DNA from: Vibrio breoganii
GTDB taxonomy: Bacteria > Pseudomonadota > Gammaproteobacteria > Enterobacterales > Vibrionaceae
Reading direction: 5' to 3'
Assembly (NCBI RefSeq): GCF_001677275.1
Contig: NZ_CP016177.1
Location: 1,984,001 to 2,048,000, forward strand
Length of the DNA stretch: 64,000 nucleotides
In this document: piece after piece, positions 1-8,874 of the stretch
Layout of the letters: each line of letters opens with the position of its first letter
How positions within the stretch are numbered: the first letter of the stretch is position 1
The notes under the pieces: generated by a model
What the model was told of the DNA's origin: nothing
Seen by the model: the letters and a program-made list of their open reading frames with translations, nothing else
Databases searched by the model: none
Position numbers and translations under genes: made by a program

Positions 1-14
1 AATTTGGAGTAATT

Positions 15-1445
15 GTGGCGACTGGAAATGCATCAGCAGCCCCTCGTGATAACTGGGGTTCAAAACTTGGATTTGTAATGGCAGCGGCTGGTTCAGCTGT
101 TGGCCTTGGTAATATTTGGAAATTTCCGTACACAGCGGGTGAGAACGGTGGTGGTGCATTCGTACTTATCTACCTAGCATTCGTAATCATTATTGGTTTC
201 AGCGTAATGCTGACTGAATTTGCAATCGGCCGTCACACTAGCCGTTCTGCTGTAGGCGCATTTAAATCAACAGATAAGCGTTGGAGCTTTGTTGGTGTTA
301 TTGGTGTACTAAGTGGTCTATTGATCATGGGCTTCTACCCTGTTGTAGGTGGTTGGGCTCTAGCGTACATCCCTAAAGTGGCTACTGGCCTACTAGACAC
401 CCCTGAAGCAATCGGAGATAGCTTTGGTGGCTTCATCTCTAACCCAATCCAACCACTATTGTGGATGGGCGCATACCTAGTGCTTAACATTGTTATTGTG
501 AGCAAGGGTATCTCTGGTGGTATCGAGAAAGCAGGCAAGATCCTAATGCCTTTGCTATTCCTTATTCTTATCATCGTAGCGGTTAAAGGTCTTTCTCTAC
601 CTGGCGCAAGCGCAGGTCTTGAGTTCCTATTCAAACCAGACTTCACTCAAGTAGATAGCCAAACTGTTCTAGCTGCATTGGGTCAAGCGTTCTTCTCCCT
701 ATCTCTTGGTATGGGTTGTATGATCACTTACGGTAGCTACCTGAAGAAGAAAGAGAACCTTGTTCAAACTACAGGTATGGTTGTAGGTATGGATACTGCG
801 GTAGCTCTACTTGCAGGTATCGCTATGTTCCCAGCAATGTTCGCATTCAACATGGAACCAGCGGCTGGCCCAGGTCTAGTATTCGTTGTTGTTCCTCAGC
901 TATTTGCTCAAATGGGTGGCACAGGTCTTATCTTTGCACTTATCTTCTTCGTTGGTCTAACGGTTGCTGCACTGACTTCTTCTGTATCTCTACTAGAAGT
1001 AGTTGTGTCTTACCTAATCGACGAGAAAGGCATGAAGCGTGTTAACGCTGTACTTTCTGCAAGTGCAGTAATGGCAGTGATGTGTGTGTTTGCTTCTCTA
1101 TCACTAGGTGGTCTTGGTCCTAAGCTGTTCGATACAGGCGTATTCGACATCTTCGACCTACTAACTGACAAAGTATTCCTAGCGGTTGGCGGTATGTTCA
1201 TCTGTATCTTCGCAGGCTGGCGTCTAAACCGTGTTGACCTAGAGAAAGAAATTACTAACGACGGTAAAGTATCTTTCCCACTATTCGGTCTATGGTACAA
1301 CCTAGTTAAGTACATCATCCCTGTAGCAGTTGCTGTAGTTGCAATCGCAGGTATCCTAAGCGGCTTTGAAAGCGGCAAAGGCCCAATCATGATTCTTGCA
1401 ATCGCTATCATTGGTTTGACTGCGGTAGTATCTAAGAAGCTGTAA
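15..1445 (+). CDS. Sodium-dependent transporter, NSS/SNF family
   Basis: A 476-residue inner-membrane protein of the neurotransmitter:sodium symporter family, which moves amino acids or related solutes together with Na+. The N-terminus carries the family signature around GSAVGLGNIWKFPY (about residues 26-39), the unwound TM1 region that binds Na+ and substrate, followed by NGGGAF. About eleven hydrophobic segments fill the rest, the usual bacterial size. The start is GTG at 15 with GGAG at 6-9. A terminator follows, so it is probably transcribed alone or as the last gene of a unit to the left. Substrate cannot be read from the sequence. Confidence 0.9.
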   Translation: MATGNASAAPRDNWGSKLGFVMAAAGSAVGLGNIWKFPYTAGENGGGAFVLIYLAFVIIIGFSVMLTEFAIGRHTSRSAVGAFKSTDKRWSFVGVIGVLSGLLIMGFYPVVGGWALAYIPKVATGLLDTPEAIGDSFGGFISNPIQPLLWMGAYLVLNIVIVSKGISGGIEKAGKILMPLLFLILIIVAVKGLSLPGASAGLEFLFKPDFTQVDSQTVLAALGQAFFSLSLGMGCMITYGSYLKKKENLVQTTGMVVGMDTAVALLAGIAMFPAMFAFNMEPAAGPGLVFVVVPQLFAQMGGTGLIFALIFFVGLTVAALTSSVSLLEVVVSYLIDEKGMKRVNAVLSASAVMAVMCVFASLSLGGLGPKLFDTGVFDIFDLLTDKVFLAVGGMFICIFAGWRLNRVDLEKEITNDGKVSFPLFGLWYNLVKYIIPVAVAVVAIAGILSGFESGKGPIMILAIAIIGLTAVVSKKL

Positions 1446-1450
1446 TTGAG

Positions 1451-1482
1451 ATAGCTGACAGCTTGAAGCTATCAGCTATCAG
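1451..1482. repeat. Degenerate heptanucleotide tandem array 1
   Basis: Seven-base units in register (GACAGCT, TGAAGCT, ATCAGCT, then ATCAG) begin about 6 bases after the stop codon of the sodium symporter gene and end just before its terminator. Confidence 0.7.
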
Positions 1483-1493
1483 ATAAAGATTTG

Positions 1494-1521
1494 AAGAGAC
1501 CCTTATGGGTCTCTTTTTTTT
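1494..1521 (+). terminator. Rho-independent terminator of the NSS transporter gene
   Basis: A 9-bp perfect stem AAGAGACCC/GGGTCTCTT with loop TTAT is followed by a run of T. It lies between two heptamer arrays. Confidence 0.85.
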
Positions 1522-1560
1522 GTCTGCAGATGAATCCAAGTAGCTGTTGCTTTAAAAACT

Positions 1561-1595
1561 GACAGCTGACAGCTGACAGCTAAAAGCTTTCAGCT
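1561..1595. repeat. Degenerate heptanucleotide tandem array 2
   Basis: Five units of seven bases in exact register: GACAGCT three times, then AAAAGCT and TTCAGCT. The unit is the same as in the array at 1451-1482, on the other side of the terminator. Confidence 0.75.
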
Positions 1596-1641
1596 ATAAA
1601 AATCCATTTTCTCTACGCCTAAATTTTGCTACCTTAAATGG

Positions 1642-1774
1642 ACTTCAGGGCGGGGCGAAATTCCCCACCGGTGGTAAAAGCCTAGCTTGAGCCCACGAGC
1701 GCCTTCACTACGTGAAGGGACAGCAGATCTGGTGTGAATCCAGAGCCGACGGTTACAGTCCGGATGAAAGAAGT
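1642..1774 (+). ncRNA. FMN riboswitch (RFN element)
   Basis: This aptamer binds flavin mononucleotide and lowers expression of downstream riboflavin genes. Conserved blocks appear in order: CAGGGCGGGGCGAAATTCCC, CACCGGTGGTA, AGCCCACGAGCG, the variable arm CCTTCACTACGTGAAGG, CAGATCTGGTG, CCAGAGCCGACGG and CAGTCCGGATGAAAG. The closing P1 stem pairs ACTTC (1642-1646) with GAAGT (1770-1774). The next gene on the strand is a DMT permease rather than ribB. Confidence 0.95.
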
Positions 1775-1798
1775 GACACAATTGATTAGCGTATTGAC

Positions 1799-1823
1799 CA
1801 CCAAGCGAGCTCTCGCCTTGGTG
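1799..1823 (+). promoter_or_regulatory. Hairpin in the riboswitch expression platform
   Basis: CACCAAGCGAG pairs with CTCGCCTTGGTG (one bulged C) 25 bases after the aptamer. No T-run follows, so it may act by alternative pairing or on translation, not as a simple terminator. The exact switching structure was not worked out. Confidence 0.5.
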
Positions 1824-1967
1824 TTAAATGCGTTTATTGCAAAACTGCACTCAAGATGCGTCTGGTGCGGTTTGGCGCATCATATTGCCTTACCTCTTAG
1901 CTCTGTTCACGTTTTTAGAAATCTAACCAGATAGCGCGTCGCTACTGGTATGAATTTGGAGATCCTC

Positions 1968-2897
1968 GTGGCAGGTATAGTTTTTGTAATGATCGCGGCT
2001 GGTTTATGGGCTGCTGATACCCTATTTCGTTATCCTCTTTTAGAGACTAACAGCACCCTACAGATAGTGTTCTTTGAACACATAGTGTTAGTGGTGATGA
2101 TTGCCCTATTGCAAATTGCAGTGCCTAGGTGGCGCTTTGCCTACATCAAGGGCTCACTGCTGCCCTTTATCTTGATTGGTGTACTGGGCTCAGCCATTGG
2201 CACCCTCGCCTTCACTAAGGCGTTTACCCTGATGAATCCGACTATAGTGATCTTGCTGCAGAAGCTTCAGCCTATCGTGGCTATTACGCTATCGGTTATC
2301 TTGCTCAAAGAAAAACTTCAGAAGCACTTTGTCCTATGGGCGAGCGTTAGCCTTATTGGCAGTATCGTGATGATTGCGCCAGATATTATTGAGCTATGGT
2401 CAGAAGAGGCAGTTTGGCATTATGACCCGAAATTGATTGCTATCTTACTTGGCTATGGCTCAGCATTGCTCGCCGTTGTTGCCTGGGGAGCTTCCACTGT
2501 GTATGGACGCAAGCTAACGATGATGGGCTATAACACCATGCAAATCATGTCAGGTCGCTTTAGCCTTGCTCTCGTTGCACTGACCGTTGCGATGCTTTGT
2601 TATGGTGAACACTTCACCCTATCTGAGGGCAGTTTTGTTAGCTTGTTTTATATGGTGTTGCTGTCGGGTCTACTGGGGATGTTTATCTATTACAAAGGGC
2701 TTGAAAGAATACCTGCGCGATACGGCACAATTGCAGAATTGTTCTTTCCTGTTTCCGCTGTTGCCATCAACTGGGTGGCGTTTGATGCTACATTAACTCC
2801 ACAACAGATCACAGGTGCAGTAATGCTAGTGGGCGGCGCACTGATGATGAGCCGCGAGCCTAAACAAGCACTACCGGCAGAGCCTGTTACCGCATAA
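1968..2897 (+). CDS. DMT/EamA family permease under an FMN riboswitch, candidate riboflavin transporter
   Basis: An integral membrane protein of about 309 residues with ten predicted hydrophobic segments and the two-fold EamA repeat of the drug/metabolite transporter superfamily. ATG at 1950 is in frame, but GTG at 1968 has GGAG seven bases upstream (1957-1960) and is the better start. The FMN riboswitch 190 bases upstream is the only regulatory element seen and no ribB lies between them. DMT proteins of the RibN and ImpX types are known riboflavin importers, so riboflavin uptake is the best inference. Membership in either family was not tested. A HIT-protein gene follows after 16 bases. Confidence 0.8.
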   Translation: MAGIVFVMIAAGLWAADTLFRYPLLETNSTLQIVFFEHIVLVVMIALLQIAVPRWRFAYIKGSLLPFILIGVLGSAIGTLAFTKAFTLMNPTIVILLQKLQPIVAITLSVILLKEKLQKHFVLWASVSLIGSIVMIAPDIIELWSEEAVWHYDPKLIAILLGYGSALLAVVAWGASTVYGRKLTMMGYNTMQIMSGRFSLALVALTVAMLCYGEHFTLSEGSFVSLFYMVLLSGLLGMFIYYKGLERIPARYGTIAELFFPVSAVAINWVAFDATLTPQQITGAVMLVGGALMMSREPKQALPAEPVTA

Positions 2898-2913
2898 TGA
2901 CAAGGGATTATCG

Positions 2914-3342
2914 ATGGAATTTCAACTTCATCCGCAGTTAGCAAAAGATACCAATATGATTGGTGAGTTTCCTCTGAGCTTAGCGCTGTTGCATAAAGAT
3001 AACTGCGTGCCTTGGGTGATATTGGTGCCCAAGAAGCATGAGCTTAAAGAGCTTCACCACCTGCCAATGCAAGAGCAGCAACAATTCTTGATAGAATCAC
3101 AAACGGTGATGCAGGCACTAGAAGCGTTATTTTCGCCCGATAAGATGAACCTTGGGGCTCTGGGCAATATGGTGCCGCAGCTGCACGTTCATCATATTGC
3201 GCGCTTTAAGACCGACCATGCATGGCCAGGGCCGGTATGGGGAAACACCAAGGGTGAATTTAGACGCGACCTGGAACAACAGCAACTGCTAGAGCAGATC
3301 AAAAAAAAGCTAGGCAACTGCGAGCAGTTTAAACCTAGCTGA
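2914..3342 (+). CDS. HIT domain protein
   Basis: A 142-residue histidine-triad family protein; such proteins hydrolyse or transfer nucleotidyl groups, for example Ap4A or AMP-lysine substrates. The triad region reads QLHVHHIARF (about residues 88-97). The first two His of HxHxH are present, including the catalytic middle one, while the third position is Ile. AAGGGA lies upstream of the ATG. It sits 16 bases behind the DMT permease gene, so co-transcription under the FMN riboswitch is possible. Confidence 0.8.
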   Translation: MEFQLHPQLAKDTNMIGEFPLSLALLHKDNCVPWVILVPKKHELKELHHLPMQEQQQFLIESQTVMQALEALFSPDKMNLGALGNMVPQLHVHHIARFKTDHAWPGPVWGNTKGEFRRDLEQQQLLEQIKKKLGNCEQFKPS

Positions 3343-3367
3343 TTGGAAACTTAGCGTGTAGCGACGT

Positions 3368-3589
3368 TTACATTTGAACGTTTAAGCTAATACCTTGATT
3401 GATGGTATAGCGCACGCCCTTTTCTTGACCCTTGATGGTGTCAAACATGCGGGTGACCTTACCTTTGTTCACCCACACTTGAAGCATTGCGTCTACACCG
3501 TCTTCAGACAGACCGAAGTGATTAGCAAGCACGGCTCTCTCAGTAGTGCCGTGCTGTTCAAGGTAGGACTTGAGTTGCTGTAGTATCAT
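3368..3589 (-). CDS. feoC: FeoC-like [Fe-S]-dependent regulator of ferrous iron uptake
   Basis: A 73-residue small winged-helix protein, the third gene of the feo operon. The N-terminal half (MILQQLKSYLEQHG, then a helix-turn-helix-like LANHFGLSEDGVDAML) fits the FeoC family. No cysteine cluster is present in this copy, which agrees with many Vibrio FeoC proteins. It starts 6 bases after feoB ends. In vibrios FeoC is known to associate with FeoB and support its stability or activity; that role is assumed here from the family. Confidence 0.85.
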   Translation of the reverse strand: MILQQLKSYLEQHGTTERAVLANHFGLSEDGVDAMLQVWVNKGKVTRMFDTIKGQEKGVRYTINQGISLNVQM

Positions 3590-3595
3590 AGTCGT

Positions 3596-5869
3596 CTACG
3601 CCGCAGATTCTTGTTCTTGAAACTGCTGTTTGCTGCCATGGTGCTTCAACCCTAAGTAGGTTGCCACCGACACGATCATCACAGCCAGTATCCAAATAGC
3701 ACTCTTTCCAGGGTGAGCTGAGAAGTTCATTACTTGGTTGTAAAGCACAGCGCCAAAGTAACCCAGCCCCATAGTCCACACGGCAATAAAGCGTGCATAC
3801 TGAGCACCAAACTCACGAACGTATGCGCCCATCGCTGCTACACACGGTGTGTACAGTAGGATAAACAGCAGGTAAGCAAAGGCTGCATGGCCGTTAGCAA
3901 ATTTACCCTGTAGGTTCGCAAACACCGACTGGTCAACTTCTTGGTCATCCGCCACGGCTTGAGTATCTGTCAGGTCACCGACTTCGATACCTAGCGGGTC
4001 ACTAAAGCTCAGACCGCTTAGGTTCTCAGGAATCGACATTACTGCCTCTTCTAGACTCGCCATTAAATCAAACTCGGCTTCTTCATTAGAAGGTGAGGCG
4101 TATAGGTTGTTCAATGTCCCTACCACGGCTTCTTTTGCGAAAATACCTGTGACAATACCTACCGTTGCTGGCCAGTTGTCTTGCTCGATACCCATAGGTT
4201 CAAACACAGGAGTGATGACTTGAGCTGCCTTAGATAGAACAGAGTTCTCGCTGTCTTCGTTACCAAAACTACCATCAGTACCAATAGAGTTTAGGAAGCT
4301 AAGAATAGTCACAACCACAACGATGGTTTTACCTGCGCCAAATACAAAGCGCTTCAGTTTTTGCCATGTCTTGATAATTACGTTACGCAGACGAGGAATT
4401 TCGTAATCCGTCATTTCCATAACGAAGCTGTCATTGCTACCAGGGTAGATAGTGTTCTTCAGAATAAACCCAGTAAATACCGCGGCTAGAATACCAATCA
4501 CATACAGCGCAAATACCACGTTTTGACCAGCACTTGGGAAGAACGCCGCTGCAAACAACGCGTATACCGGCAGTCGAGCACCACAAGACATAAACGGAGC
4601 CATAGATGCCGCTAAACGGCGCTCACGCTCTTGGTCTAGTGTACGGCTTGCCATAATCGCGGGTACGTTACAGCCAAAGCCTAATACCAGTGGAACAAAG
4701 GCTTTGCCCGGCAGGCCCACTTTCTGCATGACTTTATCCAGTACGAATGCCGCACGAGACATGTAACCTGAGCCTTCTAGCAGGGTCAAAAATAGGTAAA
4801 GACCGGCAATAACAGGGATAAAGGTTGCTACGGTTTGGATACCGCCACCGACACCATCGGCAAGCAGAGTCACCATCCATGCAGGTAGAACTGGGTCTAG
4901 CAGCGCATGAGTACCATCAACTAATACCGCGCCAAAGGCGATATCAAAGAAGTCGATAAACGCGCCACCGATGTTAATAGCAAACATAAACATCAGGTAC
5001 ATCACGCCAAAGAACAGCGGCACACCAATCCATTTGTTCAAAACCACGGCGTCAATCTTTTCGCTTAGGCGACGAGTGATCTTGCCTTCTGTCGTTCTGA
5101 AGGATTTAGACAGCTCATGTAAGAAGGTGAACTTTACATCAGCAATGTGCAGGTCAATATCCATATCAAGAGAATGACGTGCTTGAGCGGTCGCATCTTT
5201 TACTTCCGCAGGTACTGTGTGCATGACAAGCTGATCGTTCTCTAGGGCGCGAATAGCCAGAGCACGATTACTCACCATGTCGTTTTCAAACTGATCTTGA
5301 ATGTCAGACACGACTTCTTCAAATTGAACGCCGTAGTCCAGTGCTAGAGGTTCAACCTCAATACCTGTCGCCAACATCTTGTGCAGGTCGGCTTTTAGCT
5401 TATTGACCTCGTTGATACGAGTTGCTGTCACTGCCATAACCGGGCAGCCAAGCGCTTTAGATAAGCCTTTAATGTTGACCTTCTGACCCATGCGAGCCAG
5501 CGCATCCATCTTGTTTAGGATAACAATCATAGGACGGCCTAACTCACGTAGCTGTAGGGTTACGTATAGACTTCGTTCTAAACAAGTGGCGTCAATAACA
5601 TTAATGATAACGTCAGCAGGCGTCGATAACACAGCGCGAGAGGCAATGGTCTCATCCAAGCTGTTGTTGTCGTTGCCACTGTCTAGTGCGTAGATACCCG
5701 GAAGGTCTGTCAGGCTAAACTCTTCGCCAGCCAGAGAATAAAGACCGGTTTTTTTCTCAACGGTCACACCAGCCCAGTTACCGACTTTTTGGTTTGCACC
5801 GGTGAAGGCATTAAAAAGTGTGGTTTTACCGCTGTTTGGATTACCAACGGTCAGAATTGAGTAGTCCAC
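3596..5869 (-). CDS. feoB: Ferrous iron transporter FeoB
   Basis: A 757-residue inner-membrane Fe2+ transporter with a cytosolic G-domain. G1 is GNPNSGKT (residues 9-16), G3 is DLPG (55-58) and G4 is NKMD (119-122). A helical spacer domain follows, then gate segments with GYMSRAAF and GCNVPAIMASR, and a hydrophobic C-terminus. The start is GTG at 5869, and that G is also the last base of the feoA stop codon (TAGTG), so the genes are translationally coupled. Iron repression through the Fur-like site upstream of feoA is expected. Confidence 0.97.
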   Translation of the reverse strand: MDYSILTVGNPNSGKTTLFNAFTGANQKVGNWAGVTVEKKTGLYSLAGEEFSLTDLPGIYALDSGNDNNSLDETIASRAVLSTPADVIINVIDATCLERSLYVTLQLRELGRPMIVILNKMDALARMGQKVNIKGLSKALGCPVMAVTATRINEVNKLKADLHKMLATGIEVEPLALDYGVQFEEVVSDIQDQFENDMVSNRALAIRALENDQLVMHTVPAEVKDATAQARHSLDMDIDLHIADVKFTFLHELSKSFRTTEGKITRRLSEKIDAVVLNKWIGVPLFFGVMYLMFMFAINIGGAFIDFFDIAFGAVLVDGTHALLDPVLPAWMVTLLADGVGGGIQTVATFIPVIAGLYLFLTLLEGSGYMSRAAFVLDKVMQKVGLPGKAFVPLVLGFGCNVPAIMASRTLDQERERRLAASMAPFMSCGARLPVYALFAAAFFPSAGQNVVFALYVIGILAAVFTGFILKNTIYPGSNDSFVMEMTDYEIPRLRNVIIKTWQKLKRFVFGAGKTIVVVVTILSFLNSIGTDGSFGNEDSENSVLSKAAQVITPVFEPMGIEQDNWPATVGIVTGIFAKEAVVGTLNNLYASPSNEEAEFDLMASLEEAVMSIPENLSGLSFSDPLGIEVGDLTDTQAVADDQEVDQSVFANLQGKFANGHAAFAYLLFILLYTPCVAAMGAYVREFGAQYARFIAVWTMGLGYFGAVLYNQVMNFSAHPGKSAIWILAVMIVSVATYLGLKHHGSKQQFQEQESAA

Positions 5870-6096
5870 TATGCAACCTCTACTGAAATTTGTTCTGCTG
5901 TAGATTTACGAATCGCAACGCTAACGTCTCGAACTCTCACCTGTAGTGGGTCGCCCATAGGCGCTTTGCGCACTAAAGTGACTGGCGTATTGGGAAGAAT
6001 CCCCATTACCATCAGTTTTTTACGAGTAGAGCCATCTAATTGTTGCAGAGAAGAAATAGTGGCTTCTTGTCCTATTGTGAGTTCAGCGAGCTTCAT
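5869..6096 (-). CDS. feoA: Ferrous iron transport protein A
   Basis: A 75-residue SH3-like beta-barrel protein that partners FeoB. It contains the typical GSTRKKLMVMGILPNTPV stretch (about 22-39) and ends in a short beta-rich tail. It is the first gene of feoABC; its stop overlaps the feoB start by one base. A Fur-box-like sequence lies just upstream of the ATG. Confidence 0.95.
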   Translation of the reverse strand: MKLAELTIGQEATISSLQQLDGSTRKKLMVMGILPNTPVTLVRKAPMGDPLQVRVRDVSVAIRKSTAEQISVEVA

Positions 6097-6103
6097 AATC
6101 TAA

Positions 6104-6122
6104 ATGCCAATCGTTATCATTT
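6104..6122 (-). promoter_or_regulatory. Fur box upstream of feoA
   Basis: Read on the minus strand the site is AAATGATAACGATTGGCAT, close to the Fur consensus core AATGATAATCATT. It starts 8 bases before the feoA start codon, close enough to overlap the promoter or leader. Confidence 0.65.
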
Positions 6123-6168
6123 GCGTAGACTTTAACACAACTTGTTACAAAGTCACCTGTTCTAAATC

Positions 6169-6198
6169 AAAAAAAAACGCCCTTTAAAAAAGGACGCC
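6169..6198 (-). terminator. Terminator of znuA
   Basis: On the minus strand CGTCCTTT pairs with AAAGGGCG (one G-T pair) and a run of nine T follows. It lies about 20 bases after the znuA stop. Confidence 0.8.
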
Positions 6199-6219
6199 CT
6201 ATGAAAGTTTCAATATTAC

Positions 6220-7092
6220 TTATTTCAAACACGTCTCAAACTGACCAGATAGTTGCTTTAAGAAAGCAAAATAAGCACCTGGTTTATCTTCAGTATCTGT
6301 TGCCAATGGATCTAGCTCACCAGTATTCACATCACTGCCTCGCGTGACGGTTTCAATCACGGCTGGTGTATATTGCGGCTCACTAAAGACACAGTAGACG
6401 TCCCCTTCAGCTAAACGCGTTTTTATTTGGATAAGAGTTCTTGCTCCCGGCTTTCTTTCTGGGCTTACCGTAAAGTGACCTAAATGATTTAAGTCGAAGA
6501 ACTCCTCAAAGTAGCCGTAGCCGTCATGGAAGACAAAGAATCCATGATCCCGTACAGGCTCAAGTTGTGCATTGATCTCGCTGGTTGTCAGCTGCAGATT
6601 ACTCATGAAGGCTTCAAGATTGTCTTTGTAGTAAGTCGCATTGTCAGGGTCTAGCTCGATCATTTTACTCGCAATGGCTTTTGCAACAGTCCCTGCTTGC
6701 TTTGGGCCTAACCAAAAGTGCGGATCAGTATTGCCATGATTATGGCCATCATGATCGTGATGCCCTTCTTCATAGTGACGAAGGTCCAGATCTGGAAGTT
6801 GACTAATGGTCAATACTTTATCTTGGCTTTCCACAATAGAAGACATGAAGCTTTCAAGTTCAGGTCCAAACCAAATCACCAGATCGGCATCGCGAACCTT
6901 TTTCACATCTGACGGACGCAGTGCGTAATCATGTGGTGACATATTGGTACCCAGTAGTACTGACGATGAAGACGCGCCTTTGGTGATCTCTTGGGTAATA
7001 AGGTGTATCGGTTTAATACTATTTAGCACCTCAATAGCTTGGGCACTAGTAACAAAGCTCAATGAGAGCAGGCATAAAAGTAAACGTTTCAT
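6220..7092 (-). CDS. znuA: Zinc ABC transporter substrate-binding protein
   Basis: A 290-residue periplasmic zinc-binding protein of the cluster-9 family. A signal peptide (MKRLLLCLLSLSFVTSAQA) ends near residue 19. The Zn ligand motif SPHDYALRP (His54), a His/Asp-rich flexible loop (about residues 106-119) and TDPHFWLGP (His125) are visible. It is transcribed away from znuCB, with a Zur-like palindrome in the shared promoter region. The protein hands Zn2+ to the ZnuB permease. Confidence 0.96.
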   Translation of the reverse strand: MKRLLLCLLSLSFVTSAQAIEVLNSIKPIHLITQEITKGASSSSVLLGTNMSPHDYALRPSDVKKVRDADLVIWFGPELESFMSSIVESQDKVLTISQLPDLDLRHYEEGHHDHDGHNHGNTDPHFWLGPKQAGTVAKAIASKMIELDPDNATYYKDNLEAFMSNLQLTTSEINAQLEPVRDHGFFVFHDGYGYFEEFFDLNHLGHFTVSPERKPGARTLIQIKTRLAEGDVYCVFSEPQYTPAVIETVTRGSDVNTGELDPLATDTEDKPGAYFAFLKQLSGQFETCLK

Positions 7093-7129
7093 CGATGCGG
7101 TTCCGTTGCAATAGCCAAATTTCTGCGCA

Positions 7130-7148
7130 AATGTTACTTTATATCATT
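7130..7148. promoter_or_regulatory. Candidate Zur operator between znuA and znuCB
   Basis: AATGTTACTTTATATCATT is an imperfect palindrome (AATG/CATT ends, TA/TA inner pairs) of the size and AT-rich type bound by Zur. Its position in the divergent promoter region allows control of both zinc transcripts. Confidence 0.55.
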
Positions 7149-7261
7149 CGTAATAAGCAAACGAAAAGTATGTTTGCGCACTATTATTTTACTTTACTCT
7201 TTGGGTGAACACGGGTAGAAAACCCGGTTTGCACTCCAACCCATACACAGGCCTGAATGCT

Positions 7262-8047
7262 ATGACCCAACTCGTCACCCTAAAAGACGTGACTGTTCAG
7301 TTTGAACAACGAAAGGTATTAGATAAGATCAACCTTTCAATTAATGAGTCAGAAATCACCACCCTAGTCGGTCCCAATGGCGCAGGTAAATCCACCCTAG
7401 TGAAAGTCATACTGGGACTGCAAAAAACAGATTCAGGAAAGGTCACTAAACAGAACAAGCTACGTATTGGCTATGTTCCGCAGAAGCTAAAACTTAATGA
7501 GACCTTGCCTCTTACGGTTGATCGTTTTCTGCGTTTGGCAGGAAAATACAGTCAGCAGGAGCGCCAAGATGCCCTCGCCCTTGTGGGTGCGAGCCACCTT
7601 ATTCAGGCTGATGTGCATAAGCTATCAGGCGGGGAAACGCAGCGAGTGCTCTTGTCTCGAGCCCTTTTGATCAGACCGCAATTACTGGTACTCGATGAAC
7701 CAGCTCAAGGAGTGGATGTACAAGGTCAGGTTGACCTTTATAACCTCATCGATACCATTCGTCATAGATTTAACTGTGCGGTGTTTATGATCTCTCATGA
7801 CTTGCATTTAGTGATGGCCAAAACCGACAATGTGATTTGCTTACAGCACCATATCTGCTGTTCAGGCACGCCGTCAGCGATCTCTAATCATCCAAGTTAT
7901 TTGCAGATGTTCGGCAATACCCCTGAATCCAGTCTCGCACTTTATCAACATCATCACGACCATCATCATCATGATCTCTCTGGCGATCCAGTGACAGGAG
8001 ACGCGACCTCATGTCACAACCACAAACACGGACATACCCATGATTGA
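7262..8047 (+). CDS. znuC: Zinc ABC transporter ATP-binding protein
   Basis: A 261-residue ATPase. ATG at 7262 is chosen over an upstream in-frame GTG at 7205 because the protein then begins [14 protein letters not shown] as in other ZnuC. Walker [10 protein letters not shown] is at 37-45, signature LSGGE at 120-124 and Walker B LLVLDEP near 140-146. The C-terminal 35 residues hold many His (HHHDHHHHD and [10 protein letters not shown]), a common zinc-binding tail in this family. It overlaps znuB by 8 bases. Confidence 0.96.
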   Translation: MTQLVTLKDVTVQFEQRKVLDKINLSINESEITTLVGPNGAGKSTLVKVILGLQKTDSGKVTKQNKLRIGYVPQKLKLNETLPLTVDRFLRLAGKYSQQERQDALALVGASHLIQADVHKLSGGETQRVLLSRALLIRPQLLVLDEPAQGVDVQGQVDLYNLIDTIRHRFNCAVFMISHDLHLVMAKTDNVICLQHHICCSGTPSAISNHPSYLQMFGNTPESSLALYQHHHDHHHHDLSGDPVTGDATSCHNHKHGHTHD

Positions 8048-8825
8048 GTTTTTACTGCCTTCATTGCTCGCTGGCTTTGGTATCGCAATTATTGCCGGCC
8101 CTCTTGGCTCTTTCGTCGTTTGGCGAAAAATGGCTTACTTTGGCGATACCCTAGCTCATGCCTCTCTAATGGGATTAGCTTTGGGCTTCTTATTAGACAT
8201 TAACCTCTATTTGGCACTCGTTGTGTGCTGTATGGCACTAGCCATAATTTTGGTCACACTGCAAAGACAACAGCTCGTCGCAACCGATACCTTGCTTGGT
8301 ATTCTTGCGCATAGTGCGTTATCCCTAGGTCTTATTGCGGTGAGCTTCTTGGACAACGTGCGTATCGACTTAATGGGCTACCTATTTGGTGACCTTTTGT
8401 CGGTGAATAACTACGACGTCATGTTTATTTATATGGGCGCTGCGGTAGTAATGTTGCTGTTAGTGGCATTTTGGCGACCACTGCTTTCCAGCACCGTAAA
8501 CGAAGAGTTAGCGGCAGTTGAAGGGGTGAATATCTCACTAATGAGACTGCTGATCATGCTGATGATTGGCTTGGTTATCGCTGTGGGTATGAAGTTTGTT
8601 GGCGCCTTGATTATCTCTTCGCTACTGATTATCCCCGCTGCAACCGCAAGGCGTTTATGTCGTAGTCCAGAGCAGATGGCGATCATGGCCTCTATTATCG
8701 GCATGATCTGCGTGTGTACCGGGTTAAGTATGTCTTGGTTCTACGATACGCCGGCGGGTCCTTCGGTTGTGGTTAGTGCGACAGTGTTGTTTTTGTTGGC
8801 ACAGTTTAAGAGGCAGGCGGGATAG
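8040..8825 (+). CDS. znuB: Zinc ABC transporter permease
   Basis: A 261-residue permease of the ABC-3 (metal) family with about eight membrane segments; [15 protein letters not shown] near residues 36-50 is the family's conserved stretch. The ATG sits inside the end of znuC (ATGATTGA overlap), indicating coupled translation. Together with ZnuA and ZnuC it forms the high-affinity zinc importer. Confidence 0.96.
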   Translation: MIEFLLPSLLAGFGIAIIAGPLGSFVVWRKMAYFGDTLAHASLMGLALGFLLDINLYLALVVCCMALAIILVTLQRQQLVATDTLLGILAHSALSLGLIAVSFLDNVRIDLMGYLFGDLLSVNNYDVMFIYMGAAVVMLLLVAFWRPLLSSTVNEELAAVEGVNISLMRLLIMLMIGLVIAVGMKFVGALIISSLLIIPAATARRLCRSPEQMAIMASIIGMICVCTGLSMSWFYDTPAGPSVVVSATVLFLLAQFKRQAG

Positions 8826-8837
8826 AAGTGGGGGTAA

Positions 8838-8853
8838 AGCTATCAGCTATCAG
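8838..8853. repeat. Short heptanucleotide array after znuB
   Basis: AGCTATC twice followed by AG, 12 bases after the znuB stop codon. The unit matches the one found after the sodium symporter gene at 1451-1482. Confidence 0.6.
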
Positions 8854-8874
8854 AGTTTTCAATACAGCGAACAT

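Noticed and set aside
1186..1194. ops-like GGCGGTATG relevant to RfaH
   Set aside because: It lies inside the coding region of the sodium symporter and lacks the wider ops context.
1561..1595. Possible CRISPR or iteron array
   Set aside because: Units are seven bases with no spacers and no cas or rep gene in the window.
1734..1934. 66-residue ORF starting inside the FMN riboswitch
   Set aside because: It starts within conserved aptamer sequence and runs through the expression platform; composition and position fit RNA structure, not a gene.
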